Positions 21,629-35,611 are shown, counted from the stretch's first letter. The stretch: DNA of 64,000 nucleotides from Adiantum capillus-veneris (GCA_014529385.2 CM043968.1:8846648-8910647), one strand, 5' to 3'. Notes: generated by a model from the letters alone, not told the origin. Translations and numbers: made by a program.

Positions 21629-23118
21629 GAGGAGATTCAGTCTACAAATAATGGAATTCTCTGTCCCTCCCCTAGCATGATCGTCTTATCCTCTCTGTCA
21701 ACAAATGCATGAATGTGTATGTGAGCATGTCTGCGCCCACGTGCACACACACACACAGAAAGGAATTTCAAACTTCCTGTGAGGATTTTTTCGCAAACCC
21801 AAATTTCGAGTGATACTTGTTGTAATGTAATGAACCAAAGACTTGAAAACTCTATCAGAGAAAAAATTTCAATCACACAAAATAGACTTCAACTAGATAA
21901 AATGAAACTTTTCCAAATTTCAAATGATACTAGGCTGTAATGTACTGAACCACAGACAGGTATACAAAAGGAGCTATCTCACAAGATAGTGGGAGGAATA
22001 TGCCATTTAAATGCCCTATAAGGCCACGAGAGACTATGCTTCGATGTGAAGACGGGTCTAGCCTCCATAGACTAATGAATATGTGGTGCCATCTCTTGGA
22101 TTAATCACAATCACCCTATTAGGCATCTCTTGGCATTATGAATATGTGGTGTCATCTCTTGGCTTAATCACAACCACCCTATTAGCCAATATCATTGCCC
22201 CTAGAGGGAATGTAGTACTTTACCAAAAGGCCATACCCATCTTGAGTTGGCTTCCAACATCTCTCAAAGGCTCTAAAAGGCCATACTGTTCTTGAACACA
22301 CACTCCAAACATTGCTCAGAGACTCGTCCCTTTGTTTTAGAAAAGGTAAATTACGAAAGAAATGGATCTGTACACCCCACACACGATATAAAATTATACA
22401 GTTAACCAATCATAAGACACAAATATTCATAATCAAATAATGTGCATCATTGCACTTTATGGGATATCTTCATCATGATTTATATGATGTTTCTTAAAGG
22501 TAATGATACGTGCAGTGAAGAAGTACATTATGTTTTAGATTAAGAGTAAAAATAGTTAGTTCATATAAATTTTTTCTAAGGTCTGTTTAAACTTTAACCT
22601 TGAAAATTATTGCTAGGCTCTCAAAAGTAATCTTGTGATCTTGAAGAAAGTTGAATGAAATAGTGTCTCATTTGTTTGTAATGTGTAGCTTTGTTATTCA
22701 TATATTAAACTTGATCAAAAGAAGTCAAAGTGTATCGTAATGCTGTGTTGATATTTAATTTGATTGCTTTGAGAGGTAACATTTACACCATGCTTGAGTC
22801 TGACGTGTTGTTTAATAATGTAAACATATGTGAGTTGGTTGTCTTGGAAATTAGAAAATGACAATGATGGATCTTTCTTCTTTCTATGGAGTCGTAGGTG
22901 AGGATTTTCCAAGGAGAAAATTGCTTCTAGGAGTCCATGCTGGCACAGCTTCCCAGAAGCAATTTTCTGCTTGGAAAATGTCACCAAGGACACCATGGAA
23001 AAAAGGAAGACACATGATTGCACATTTGAATCTAGTAGGTTTTACTTCTAGTTCTCAAGGCTATTGTACATAAATGTCTTTCTTTTTACTATTACAAAGA
23101 ATCAGAGTTATATCAAGA
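20486..23118 (+). repeat. Array A, unit 3 (3' truncated)
   Basis: Colinear with other units from its CA border (a long CA tract to about 20557) to the sequence after the foldback, where it stops at AATCAGAGTTATATCAAGAGA (about 23118). The last roughly 900 bp of a normal unit are missing. The TATA-like motif is changed to TATACAAAAG. Foldback at 22884-22998. Confidence 0.92.
22884..22998 (+). other. Imperfect foldback, array A unit 3
   Basis: The clearest stem of the series. ATTTTCCAAGGAGAAAATTG in the left arm pairs with CAATTTTCTGCTTGGAAAAT in the right arm with very few mismatches, and the outer CTATGGAGTC pairs with GACACCATGG. The loop includes CATGCTGGCACAGCTT. Confidence 0.75.
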
Positions 23119-23263
23119 GAGTTATGGGATATCTTCATCATGATTTATATGATGTTTCTTAACACTAGAATGGTAACAAGACACTTTTATGTCCTTGGAC
23201 ACTTTTCTGTCCTATTAAGTGACCATTTTGCTTGAATTATTTGAAGAGTATGAAAATGAATTT
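23119..23263. other. Complex junction between array A units 3 and 4
   Basis: About 40 bp (TTATGGGATATCTTCATCATG...) copied from another part of the unit (compare about 22469) is followed by about 100 bp found nowhere else in the window (containing GGTAACAAGACACTTTTATG). Unit sequence then resumes at TTTTGACATGACTAATTTT. This is a rearrangement with templated filler. Confidence 0.8.
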
Positions 23264-23641
23264 CTTTTGACATGACTAATTTTAGGATGTAAGAGTTATC
23301 ATTTTGACTTTCACTTAAGAAGGATTTCTACTAATTGAAAATGTGTGACAAAACATGTATGATATTGGCCCACATAGCCTTAAAAGTATTATTGGAAGTT
23401 CAGTGTTAAAGAAAACATGTTTAATACTAGCTCACAAATCCTCAAAACTTATAATGGAGTACAATGTTCATAGAACCATTGTTTGTTCTTATACATTTTT
23501 ATGGAGAAACTAAAAAACACCCTCAAAGTTGTGAGTAGAGATAACCACAAGCATGATATCACACTTTACCTACATATTGAGATAGCGGAGTCCATAGTCA
23601 ATGGTCTTACTACCTCATTGAGGATGGTGCATGGGAAGGGC

Positions 23642-23644
<3 letters not shown>

Positions 23645-23716
<72 letters not shown>
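23645..23716. repeat. (CA)n microsatellite, unit 4
   Basis: About 36 uninterrupted CA units, longer than at the same site in unit 1 (about 9). Length differs in every unit, so the site is highly unstable. Confidence 0.95.
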
Positions 23717-23717
<1 letters not shown>

Positions 23718-23829
23718 GAGGAGCTTCACTCTACTAATAATGGCATTCTCTATCCCTCCCCTAGTATGATCATCTTCTTCTCTCTATCAACACAAGCATG
23801 AATGTGTGTGTAAGCACGTATGCGCGCGT

Positions 23830-23889
<60 letters not shown>

Positions 23890-25011
23890 GGAATTTCAAA
23901 CTTCGTGTAACGATATTTTCGCAAACCCAAATTTCGAGTGATACTAGTTGTAATAAAATGAACCAAAGACTTGAAAACTCTATGAGAGGAAAAATTTCAA
24001 TCACACAAAAGAGCCTTCAACTATATAAAATGAAACTTTTGAAAATTTCAAATGATACTAAGCTGTAAAGTACTGAACCAAAGACAGGTATATAAAAGGA
24101 GCTATCTCACAAGATAGAGGGAGGAATATGACATTTACATGCCCTATAAGGCCACGAGAGACTATGCTTCAATGTGAAGATGGGTCTAGCCTCCATAGAC
24201 TAATGAATATGTGGTGCCATCTCTTGGCTTCATCACAATCACCCTATTAGGCATCTCTTGGCTTAATGAATATGTGGTGTCATCTCTTGGCTTCATCACA
24301 ACCACCCTATTCGCCAATATCATTGCCCCTAGAGGGAATGTAGTACTTTACGAAAAGGCCGTACCCATCTTGAGTTGGATTCCAACATCTCTCAAAGGCT
24401 CTAAAAGGCCCTACTGTTCTTGAACACGCACTCCAAACATTGCTCAGAGACTCGTCCCTTTGTTTTATAAAAGGTAAATTATGAAGGAAATGGATCTGTA
24501 CACCCCACACACGATATAAAATTATATAGTTAACCAATGAAAAGAAACAAATATTCATAATCAATTAATGTGCATCATTGCTCTTTATGGGATATCTTCA
24601 TCATGATTTATATGATATTTCTTAAAGATAATGATACGGGCAATGAAGAAGTACATTATGTTTTAGATTAAGAGTAAAAATAGTTAGTTCATATAAATTT
24701 TTTCTAAGGTCTGTTTAAACTTTAACCTTGAAAATTATTGCTAGGCTCTCAAAAGTAACCTTGTGATCTTGAAGAAAGTTGAATGAAATAGTGTCTCATT
24801 TGTTTGTAACGTGTAGCTTTGTTATTCATATATTTAACTTGATCAAAGGAAGTGAAAGGGTATCTTAGTGCTGTGTTGATATTTAATGTGATTGCTTTGA
24901 GAGGTAACATTTACACCATGCTTGAGTCTCACGTGTTGTTTAATAATGTAAACATATGTGAGTTGGTTGTCTTGGAAATTAGAAAATGACAATGATGGAT
25001 CTTTCTTCTTT

Positions 25012-25126
25012 CTATGGAGTTGTAGGTGAGGATTTTCCAAGGAGAAAATTGCTTCTAGGAGTCCATGCTGGCACAGTTTCCCAGAAGAAATTTTCTGCTT
25101 GGAAAATGTCACCAAGGACACCATGG
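25012..25126 (+). other. Imperfect foldback, array A unit 4
   Basis: As in unit 3, but the right arm reads CCCAGAAGAAATTTTC, which adds one mismatch in the stem, and the left arm begins CTATGGAGTTGTAGG. Confidence 0.72.
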
Positions 25127-26160
25127 AAAAAAGCAAGACACATGATTGCACATTTGAATCTAGTAGGTTTTACTTCTAGTTCTCAAGGCTATTGTACATA
25201 AATGTCTTTCTTTTTACTATTACAAAGAATCAGAGTTATATCAAGAGAGAGAAACAAAACTTACAACTATCCATAGCAAGGAGCTGGCCCAGGCATAAGC
25301 CATACATGTATCAAAGGGGAGACTAGCATACAAAATATTGAGTCTACACATAACATCTGTCTCCATAGGATAGGTTATACAAAATAGTGGCGGAAAGAGC
25401 AACTATGGACCTGATAGTATATACAAACAATCACTTAGGGAAGGGATTAAATAATATCCTCAACATGAGCACTCACTATTTCCCCATTAGCCATTTTGCA
25501 AACCATCTTGTCCCCTACATCCAAATCATGCCCAATCATTTACTGCACATGATACTTGTTCATAATCACTTCTTGATATTTAATAATATAAACTATATTG
25601 TAAACACCTAAGTAGTCAATAAGAACCTTGTGATTAGCTCGATACACCCTGCCATGCACTCTTGAGACTTCAATTGTTGGCGTGGATATTAAGATGAGTA
25701 AAACAGATGCTTAGATGCGGGATCTAGTAAGCTTGGTCAGACACCCTATTGGATCTCTTTTCCTACACTATTTGTTCGCCCTCTCACATGAGGAAACTTT
25801 AATCTAGGTATCCCTAGCAGTCTTTGGTCCTGATCTATCATGATTTTTTGACCATAAAAACAAAAAATCTTCTAGGTTAATCAAATATCATTACAAAACC
25901 CTGACCCAATTTACCTGCTAAGGTTTAACTTTGTTAAATGCTATATGACATTGAAGATCAAGGGCAACAATGTCTACTTTCATAATTTGAAGCTCTTGAT
26001 ATATAGGAAAACTAGAATGCATTGTCATTATTAATTTCAAGTACAAAATCTCAAAATATAAAAAAAGTTATGTACTCATTGTCTTGAGATCAAGAGTCAT
26101 GTATCTTTTGAATATGTAAAATTGTTCTTTTGTGGATAAATATTAAACTTATATTTCAAT

Positions 26161-27220
26161 TACACACACACACACACACACACATACATAGACACAAGGA
26201 TAATTTAAGTTTCTTGAGTTATCTAGGATAATAAATTGTGAGTACACTCTAAATACCTAACACTTTAGATCATAAAAGATCTTTACTATTAAAGATAGTG
26301 TTTAGTCTACGTGTTTTTAAGTTTGAGATAGACTAAGACACTTTTTACAATGTACTCAAAACTGATCGCTTGATTTTTTTGTATATATGGATGTAGGTGA
26401 GACTTTAATCCTTTCTTGAATACACTTAAGGTGGTTGCTACTCAACATTGAAAATGAATACCATTGACACTTACTTTGTAATTTTAAGTTATTGATATAT
26501 CCAAAAACTATGAATGCACCGGTCATTCTTACTTAAATGTACAAAATTTCCAAATTAAAAAGAAGTTTTTTACTCACTGTCTTGAAAGCAAGAATTGTGT
26601 GTCTTTTGAACATGTGAAAGTGTTCCCTTGTGGATAGATATTATAATTATATCACAAATACACACATAGATACGAGTGTAACTTAAGTTTCTTGAGTTAT
26701 TTGGACCAATGATTCTTGAGTAAACTTTTTTCACAAAGAGAGATGCCTATGCCCATTGTCAAGAAATCCTCTAACAAGGAGGTAGCTATTAGAGGGCATG
26801 GAATTTGTGTGTGATGGGATTTCTACACACAATTATACCGTCTTTTGACATGACTAATTTTAGGATGTAAGAGTTGTCATTTTGACTTTCACTTAAGAAG
26901 GATTTCTTCTAATTGAAAATGTGTGACAAAACATGTATGATATTGGCCCACATAGCCTTAAAAGTATTATTGGAAGTTAAGTGTTAAAGAAAACATGTTT
27001 AATACTAGCTCACAAATCCTCAAAACTTATACTGGAGTACAATGTTCATAGAACCATTGTTTGTTCTTATACATTTTTATGGAGAAACTAAAAAACACCC
27101 TCAAAGTTATGAGTAGAGATAACCACAAGCATGATATCACACTTTACTTACATATTGAGGAAGCGGGGTCCATAGTCAATGGTCTTACTACCTCATTGAG
27201 TATGGTTCATGGGAAGGGCG

Positions 27221-27283
<63 letters not shown>

Positions 27284-29686
27284 GAGGAGCTTCAGTCTAC
27301 AAATAATGGAATTCTCTGTCCCTCCCCTAGCATGATCGTCTTATCCTCTCTGTCAACACAAGCATGAATGTGTATGTGAGCATGTATGCGTGCGGGCACA
27401 CACACACACACACACAAAGGAATTTCAAACTTCGTGTGAGGATTTTTTCGCAAGCCCAAATTTCGAGTGATACTTGTTGTAATGTGATGAACCAAAGACT
27501 TGAAAACTCTATGAGATAAAAAAATTCAATCACACAAAAGAGACTTCAACTAGATCAAATGAAACTTTTGCAAATTTCAAATGATACTATGATGTAATGT
27601 AGTGAACCAAAGACAGGTATATAAAAGGATCTTTCTCACAAGATAGAGGGAGGAATATGCCATTTAAATGCCCTATAAGGCCACGAGAGACTTTGCTTCG
27701 ATGTGAAGATGGGTCTAGCCTCCATAGACTAATGAATATGTGGTGCCATCTCTTGGCTTAATCACAAACACCCTATTAGGCATCTCTTGGCTTAATGAAT
27801 ATGTGGTGTCATCTCTTGGCTTCATCACAACCACCCTATTCGCCTATACCATTGCCCCTAGACGGAATGTAGTACTTTACCAAAAGGCCATACCCATCTT
27901 GAGTTGGCTTCCAACATCTCTCAAAGCTCTAAAAGGCCCTACTGTACTTGAATACGCACTCCAAACATTGCTCAGAGACTCGTACGTTTGTTTTACAAAA
28001 GGTAAATTATGAAAGAAATGGATCTGTACACCCCACACACGATATAAAATTATACAGTTAACCAATCATAAGACACAAATATTCATAATCAAATAATATG
28101 CATCATTGCACTTTATGGGATATCTTCATCATGATTTATATGATGTTTCTTAAAGGTAATGATATGGGCAATGAAGAAGTACATTATGTTTTAGATTAAG
28201 AGTAAAAATAGTTAGTTCATATAAATTTTTTCTAAGGTCTGTTTAAACTTTAACCTTGAAAATTTTTGCTAGGCTCTCAAAAGTAACCTTGTGATCTTGA
28301 AGAAAGTTGAATGAAATAGTGTCTCATTTGTTTGTAACGTGTAGCTTTGTTATTCATATATTTAACTTGATCAAAGGAAGTGAAAGGGTATCTTAGGGCT
28401 GTGTTGATATTTAATGTGATTGCTTTGAGAGGTAACATTTACACCATGCTTGAGTCTCACGTGTTGTTTAATAATGTAAACATATGTGAGTTGGTTGTCT
28501 TGGAAATTAGAAAATGACAATGATGGATCTTTCTTCTTTCAATGGAGTTGTAGGTGAGGATTTTCCAAGGAGAAAATTGCTTCTAGGAGTCCATGCTGGC
28601 ACAGCTTCCCAGAAGCAATTTTCTGCTTGGAAAATGTCACCAAGGACACCATGGAAAAAAGCAAGACACATGATTGCACATTTGAATCTAGTAGGTTTTA
28701 CTTCTAGTTCTCAAGGCTATTGTACATAAATGTCTTTCTTTTTACTATTACAAAGAATCAGAGTTATATCAAGAGAGAGAAACAAAACTTACAACTATCC
28801 ATAGCAAGGAGCTGGCCCAGGCATAAGCCATACATGTATCAAAGGGGAGACTAGCATACAAAATATTGAGTCTACACATAACATCTGTCTCCATAGGATA
28901 GGTTATACAAAATAGTGGCGGAAAGAGCAACTATGGACCTGATAGTATATACAAACAATCACTTAGGGAAGGGATTAAATAATATCCTCAACATGAGCAC
29001 TCACTATTTCCCCATTAGCCATTTTCCAAACCATCTTGTCCCCTACATCCAAATCATGCCCAATCATTTACTGCACATGATACTTGTTCATAATCACTTC
29101 TTGATATTTAATAATATAAACTATATTGTAAACACCTAAGTAGTCAATAAGAACCTTGTGATTAGCTCGATACACCCTGCCATGCACTCTTGAGACTTCA
29201 ATTGTTGGCGTGGATATTAAGATGAGTAAAACAGATGCTTAGATGCGGGATCTAGTAAGCTTGGTCAGACACCCTATTGGATCTCTTTTCCTACACTATT
29301 TGTTCGCCCTCTCACATGAGGAAACTTTAATCTAGGTATCCCTAGCAGTCTTTGGTCCTGATCTATCATGATTTTTTGACCATAAAAACAAAAAATCTTC
29401 TAGGTTAATCAAATATCATTACAAAACCCTGACCCAATTTACCTGCTAAGGTTTAACTTTGTTAAATGCTATATGACATTGAAGATCAAGGGCAACAATG
29501 TCTACTTTCATAATTTGAAGCTCTTGATATATAGGAAAACTAGAATGCATTGTCATTCTTAATTTCAAGTACAAAATCTCAAAATATAAAAAAAGTTATG
29601 TACTCATTGTCTTGAGATCAAGAGTCATGTATCTTTTGAATATGTAAAATTGTTCTTTTGTGGATAAATATTAAACTTATATTTCA

Positions 29687-29689
<3 letters not shown>
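26161..29689 (+). repeat. Array A, unit 5
   Basis: Complete unit of about 3.53 kb. It shares diagnostic variants with unit 4 in its second half (GAAGTGAAAGGGTATC, ACCATAAAAACAAAAAATC) and with unit 6 in its first half (GTTTAGTCTACGTG, GTAAACTTTTTTCAC). TATA-like motif at 27618. Foldback at 28540-28654. Confidence 0.93.
28540..28654 (+). other. Imperfect foldback, array A unit 5
   Basis: Core stem identical to unit 3. The outer left arm is CAATGGAGTTGTAGG, which loses one pair near the base. Confidence 0.73.
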
Positions 29690-29726
<37 letters not shown>

Positions 29727-30759
29727 TAGACACAAGGATAATTTAAGTTTCTTGAGTTATCTAGGATAATAAATTGTGAGTACACTCTAAATACCTAACA
29801 CTTTAGATCATAAAAGATCTTTACTATTAAAGATAGTGTTTAGTCTACGTGTTTTTAAGTTTGAGATAGACTAAGACACTTTTTACAATGTACTCAAAAC
29901 TGATCGCTTGATTTTTTTTGTATATATGGATGTAGGTGAGACTTTAATCCTTTCTTGAATACACTTAAGGTGGTTGCTACTCAACATTGAAAATGAATAC
30001 CATTGACACTTACTTTGTAATTTTAAGTTATTGATATATCCAAAAACTATGAATGCACCGGTCATTCTTACTTAAATGTACAAAATTTCCAAATTAAAAA
30101 GAAGTTTTTTACTCACTGTCTTGAAAGCAAGAATTGTGTGTCTTTTGAACATGTGAAAGTGTTCCCTTGTGGATAGATATTATAATTATATCACAAATAC
30201 ACACATAGATACGAGTGTAACTTAAGTTTCTTGAGTTATTTGGACCAATGATTCTTGAGTAAACTTTTTTCACAAAGAGAGATGCCTATGCCCATTGTCA
30301 AGAAATCCTCTAACAAGGAGGTAGCTATTAGAGGGCATGGAATTTGTGTGTGATGGGATTTCTACACACAATTATACCGTCTTTTGACATGACTAATTTT
30401 AGGATGTAAGAGTTGTCATTTTGACTTTCACTTAAGAAGGATTTCTTCTAATTGAAAATGTGTGACAAAACATGTATGATATTGGCCCACATAGCCTTAA
30501 AAGTATTATTGGAAGTTAAGTGTTAAAGAAAACATGTTTAATACTAGCTCACAAATCCTCAAAACTTATACTGGAGTACAATGTTCATAGAACCATTGTT
30601 TGTTCTTATACATTTTTATGGAGAAACTAAAAAACACCCTCAAAGTTGTGAGTAGAGATAACCACAAGCATGATATCACACTTTACTTACATATTGAGGT
30701 AGCGGGGTCCATAGTCAATGGTCTTACTACCTCATTGAGTATGGTTCATGGGAAGGGCG

Positions 30760-30806
<47 letters not shown>

Positions 30807-30918
30807 GAGGAGCTTCAGTCTACAAATAATGGAATTCTATGTCCCTCCCCTAGCATGATCGTCTTATCCTCTCTATCAACACAAGCATGAATGTGTATGT
30901 GAGCATGTATGCGTGCGG

Positions 30919-30951
<33 letters not shown>

Positions 30952-32073
30952 GGAATTTCAAACTTCGTGTGAGGATTTTTTCGCAAACCCAAATTTCGAG
31001 TGATACTTGTTGTAATGTAATGAACCAAAGACTTGAAAACTGTATGAGATAAAAAAATTCAATCACACAAAAGAGACTTCAACTAGATCAAATGAAGCTT
31101 TTGCAAATTTCAAATGATACTAGGATGTAATGTAGTGAACCAAAGACAGGTATATAAAAGGATCTATCTCACAAGATAGAGGGAGGAATATGCCATTTAA
31201 ATGCCCTATAAGGCCACGAGAGACTTTGCTTCGATGTGAAGATGGGTCTAGCCTCCATAGACTAATGAATATGTGGTGCCATCTCTTGGCTTAATCAAAA
31301 TCACCCTATTAGGCATCTCTTGGCTTAATGAATATGTGCTGTCATCTCTTGGCTTAATCACAACGACCCTATTAGCCAATATCATTGCCCCTAGAGGGAA
31401 TGTAGTACTTTACCCAAAGGCCATACCCATCTTGAGTTGGCTTCCAACATCTCTCAAAGGCTCTAAAAGGCCCTACTGTTCTTGAACACGCACTCCAAAC
31501 ATTGCTCAGAGACTCGTCCCTTTGTTTTACAAAAGGTAAATTACGAAAGAAATGGATCTGTACACCCCACACACGATATAAAATTATACAGTTAACCAAT
31601 CATAAGACACAAATATTCATAATCAAATAATGTGCATCATTGCACTTTATGGGATATCTTCATCATGATTTATATGATGTTTCTTAAAGGTAATGATACG
31701 TGCAGTGAAGAAGTACATTATGTTTTAGATTAAGAGTAAAAATAGTTAGTTCATATAAATTTTTTCTAAGGTCTGTTTAAACTTTAACCTTGAAAATTAT
31801 TGCTACGCTCTCAAAAGTAATCTTGTGATCTTGAAGAAAGTTGAATGAAATAGTGTCTCATTTGTTTGTAACATGTAGCTTTGTTATTCATATATTAAAC
31901 TTGATCAAAAGAAGTCAAAGTGTATCGTAATGCTGTGTTGATATTTAATTTGATTGCTTTGAGAGGTAACATTTACACCATGCTTGAGTCTGACGTGTTG
32001 TTTAGTAATGTAAACATATGTAAGTTGGCTGTCTTGGAAATTAGAAAATGACAATGATGGATCTTTCTTCTTT

Positions 32074-32188
32074 CTATGGAGTCGTAGGTGAGGATTTTCC
32101 AATGAGAAAATTGCTTCTAGGAGTCCATGCTGGCACAGCTTCCTAGAAGCAATTTTCTGCTTGGAAAATGTCACCAAGGACTCCATGG
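32074..32188 (+). other. Imperfect foldback, array A unit 6
   Basis: Left arm TTTTCCAATGAGAAAATTGC and right arm AGAAGCAATTTTCTGCTTGG keep the same fold. The outer stem CTATGGAGTC with GACTCCATGG is perfect except for one wobble. Confidence 0.73.
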
Positions 32189-32507
32189 AAAAAAGCAAGA
32201 CACATGATTGCACATTTTAATCTAGTAGGTTTTACTTCTAGTTCTCAAGGCTATTGTACATAAATGTCTTTCTTTTTACTATTACAAAGAATCAGAGTTA
32301 TATCAAGAGAGAGAAACAAAACTTACAACTATCCATACCAAGGAGTTGGCCGAGGCATAAGCCATACATGCATCAAAGGGGAGACTAGCATACAAAATAT
32401 TGAGTCTACCAATAACATCTGTCTCCATAGGATAGGTCATACAAAATAGTGGCGGAAAGAACAACTATGGCCTGATAGTATATACCAGCAATCGCTTAGG
32501 GAAGGGA

Positions 32508-32726
32508 TTAAATAATATCCTCAACATGAGCACTCACTATTTCCTCATTAGCCATTTTCCAAACCATCTTGTCCCCTACATCCGGAGCATGCCCAATCAT
32601 TTCTTGCATATGATCATAGGACTTGTTCATAATCACATCTTGATATTTAATGATATCAACTATATTGTAGAAACCTAAGTAGTCAATAAGAACCTTGTAA
32701 TTAGCTCCATACACCCTGCCGTGCAC
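32508..32726 (-). other. 72-codon protein-like open frame in unit 6
   Basis: The minus strand encodes a sequence containing VLIDYLGFYNIVDIIKYQDV and GHAPDVGDKMVWKMANEEI. It reads like a genuine protein segment, but I do not recognise the family. The matching segments of units 1-5 lack a few bases around NKSYDHMQEM and are broken there, so this copy appears closest to the ancestral coding state. There is no sign of a complete gene around it. Confidence 0.4.
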
Positions 32727-34110
32727 TCTTGAGACTTCAATTGTTGGCGTGGATATTAGGATGAGTAAAAAAGATGCTTAGATGCGGGATCTAGTAAGCT
32801 TGGTCAGACACCCTATTGGATCTCTTTTCCTACAATCTTTGTTCACCCTGTCACATCAGGAAGCTGTAATCTTGATATCCATAGCAGTCTTTGGTCCTGA
32901 TCTATAATGATTTCTTGACCTTAAAAACATAAAATCTTATAGGTTAATCAAATATTGTGACAAAACCCTGACCCAATTTACCTGCTTAGGATAAATATGT
33001 AAAATTGGATATGTAAATTTGTTCTTTTGTGGATAAATATTAAACTTACATTTCAATTACACAAAAACACACACATACATAGACACAAGGATAATTTTAG
33101 TTTCTTGAGTTATCTAGGATAATAAATTGTGAGTACAATCTAAATACCTAACACTTTAGATTACAAAAGATCTTTACTATTAAAGATAGTGTTTAATCTA
33201 GGATTTTTCAAGTTTGAGATAGACTAAGACACTTTTCACAACGTACTCAAAACTAATCGCTTGATTGTTTTGTATATATGGATGTAGGTGAGACTTTAAT
33301 CCTTTCTTGAATACACTTAAGGTGATTGCTACTCAACATTGAGGATAAATACCATTGACACTTACTTTGTAATTTTAAGTTAATTATATATCCAAAAACT
33401 ATGAATGCACCGGTCATTCTTACTTTAATGTACAAAATTTCCAAATAAAAAAGAAGTTTTGTACTCACTGTCTTGAAAGCAAGAATTGTGTGTTTTTTGA
33501 ACATGTGAAAGTGTTCCCGTGTGGATAGATATTATAATTATATCACACATACACACATAGATACGAGTGTAACTTAAGTTTCTTGAATTATTTGGACCAA
33601 TGATTCTTGAGTACACTTTATCACAAAGAAAGATGCCTATGCCCATTGTCAAGAAATCCTCTAACAAGGAGGTAGCTATTAGATGGCATGGAATCTGTGT
33701 GTGATGGGATTTCTACACACAATTATATCGTCTTTTGACATGACTAATTTTAGGATGTAAGAGTTATCATTTTGACTTTCACCTAAGAAGGATTTTTTCA
33801 AATTGAAAATGTGTGACAAAACATAAATGATATTGGCCCACATAGCCTTAAAAGTATTATTGGAAGTTCAATGTTAAAGAAAACATGGTTAATACTAGCT
33901 CACAAGTCCTTAAAACTTATAGTGGAGTACAATGTTCATAGAACCATTGTTTGTTCTTATACATTTTTATGGAGAAACTAAAAAACACCCTCAAAGTTGT
34001 GAGTAGAGATAACCACAATCATGATATCACACTTTACTTACATATTGAGATAGCGGGTTCCATAGTCAATGCTCTTAGTACCTCATTGAGTATGGTGCAT
34101 GGGAAGGGCG

Positions 34111-34167
<57 letters not shown>

Positions 34168-34288
34168 GAGGAGCTTCAGTCTACAAATAATGGAATTCTC
34201 TATCCCTCCCCTAGCATGATCATCTTATCCCTCCCCCAGTCAACACAAGCATGAATGTGTTTGTGAGCACGTATACGCGTGCACGCAT

Positions 34289-34404
<116 letters not shown>

Positions 34405-35497
34405 GAAATTCAAACTTCGTGTGAGGATTTTTTCGCAAACCCAAATTTCGAGCGATACTAGTTGTAATGTAATGAACCAAAGACTTGAAAACTCTATGAG
34501 AGAAAAAATTTCAATCACACAAAAGAGCCTTCAACTAGATAAAATGAAACTTTTGCAAATCTCAAATGATACTAGGCTGTAATGTACTGAACCAAAGACA
34601 GGTATATAAAAGGAGCTATCTCACAAGATAGAGTGAGGAATATGCCATTTAAATGCCCTATAAGGCCACGAGAGACTATGCTTCAATGTGAAGACGGGTC
34701 TAGCCTCCATAGACTAATGAATATGTGGTGCCATCTCTTGGCTTAATGAATATGTGGTGTCATCTCTTGGCTTAATCACAACCAGCCTATTAGCCAATAT
34801 CATTGCCCCTAGAGGGAATGTAGTACTTTACAAAAAGGCCATACCCATCTTGAGCTAGATTCCAACATCTCTCAAAGGCTCTAAAAGGCCCTACTATTCT
34901 TGAACACGCACTCCAAACATTGCTCAGAGACTCGTCCCTTTGTTTTAGAAAAGGTAAATTAGGAAAGAAATGGATTTGTACACCCCACACACGATATAAA
35001 ATTATACAGTTAACCAATCATAAGACACAAATATTCATAATCAAATAGTGTTCATCATTGCTCTTTATGGGATACCTTCATCATCATTTATATGATGTTT
35101 CTTAAAGATAATGATACGTGCAGTGAAGAAGCACATTATGTTTTAGATTAAGAGTAAAAATAGTTGGTCATATAAATTTTTTCTTTTTTTCTAAGGTCTG
35201 TTGAAACTTTAACCTTGAAAATTATTGCTACGCTCTCAAAAGTAACCTTGTAATCTTGAAGAAAGTTGAATGAAATAGTGTCTCATTTGTTTGTAACGTG
35301 TAGTTTTGTATTCATATATTTAACTTGATAAAAAGAAGTCAGAGTGTATCTTAGTGTTGTGCTGATATTTAATGTGATTGCTTTCAGAGGTAACATTTAC
35401 ACCATGCTTGAGTCTCACGTGTTGTTTAATAATGTAAACATATGTAAGTTGGTTGTTTTGGAAATTAGAAAATGACAATGATGGATCTTTCTTCTTT

Positions 35498-35611
35498 CTA
35501 TGGAGTGGTAGGTAAGGATTTTCCAAGGAGAAAATTGCTTCTAGGAGTCCATGCTGGCAGAGCTTCCAGAAGCAATTTTCTCCTTGGAAAATGTCACCAA
35601 AGACTCCATGG
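35498..35611 (+). other. Imperfect foldback, array A unit 7
   Basis: Same fold. One base is lost near the loop (GCTTCCAGAAGC), shortening it to 114 nt. The right arm CAATTTTCTCCTTGGAAAAT is an exact reverse complement of the left arm ATTTTCCAAGGAGAAAATTG. Confidence 0.75.

Larger units (their letters stand above)
23264..26160 (+). repeat. Array A, unit 4 (5' truncated)
   Basis: Starts inside the unit, equivalent to about position 17470 of unit 2, and continues normally to the next CA border. From about 24,650 onward it is almost identical to the matching part of unit 5, showing a recent duplication. TATA-like motif at 24089. Foldback at 25012-25126. Confidence 0.92.
29690..33059 (+). repeat. 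Array A, unit 6
   Basis: About 3.37 kb. The first part to about 31,080 is nearly identical to unit 5; the remainder is closer to units 2-3. A deletion of about 150 bp just before the next CA border (around 32,990) removes the segment encoding the GTTTAACTTTGTTAAATGC stretch found elsewhere. TATA-like motif at 31151. Foldback at 32074-32188. Confidence 0.92.

Noticed and set aside
22715-23023. 102-codon minus-strand frame recurring in units 3, 4, 6 and 7
   Set aside because: It is antisense to the foldback with no recognisable domain or start context. Openness in recent duplicates is not independent evidence.
22858-23073. 71-codon frame recurring in array A units 3, 4 and 5 (MTMMDLSSF...)
   Set aside because: It runs through the foldback and is closed by a stop in unit 1 and disrupted in others. 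Its conservation follows from the duplicated DNA, so it was not called a gene.
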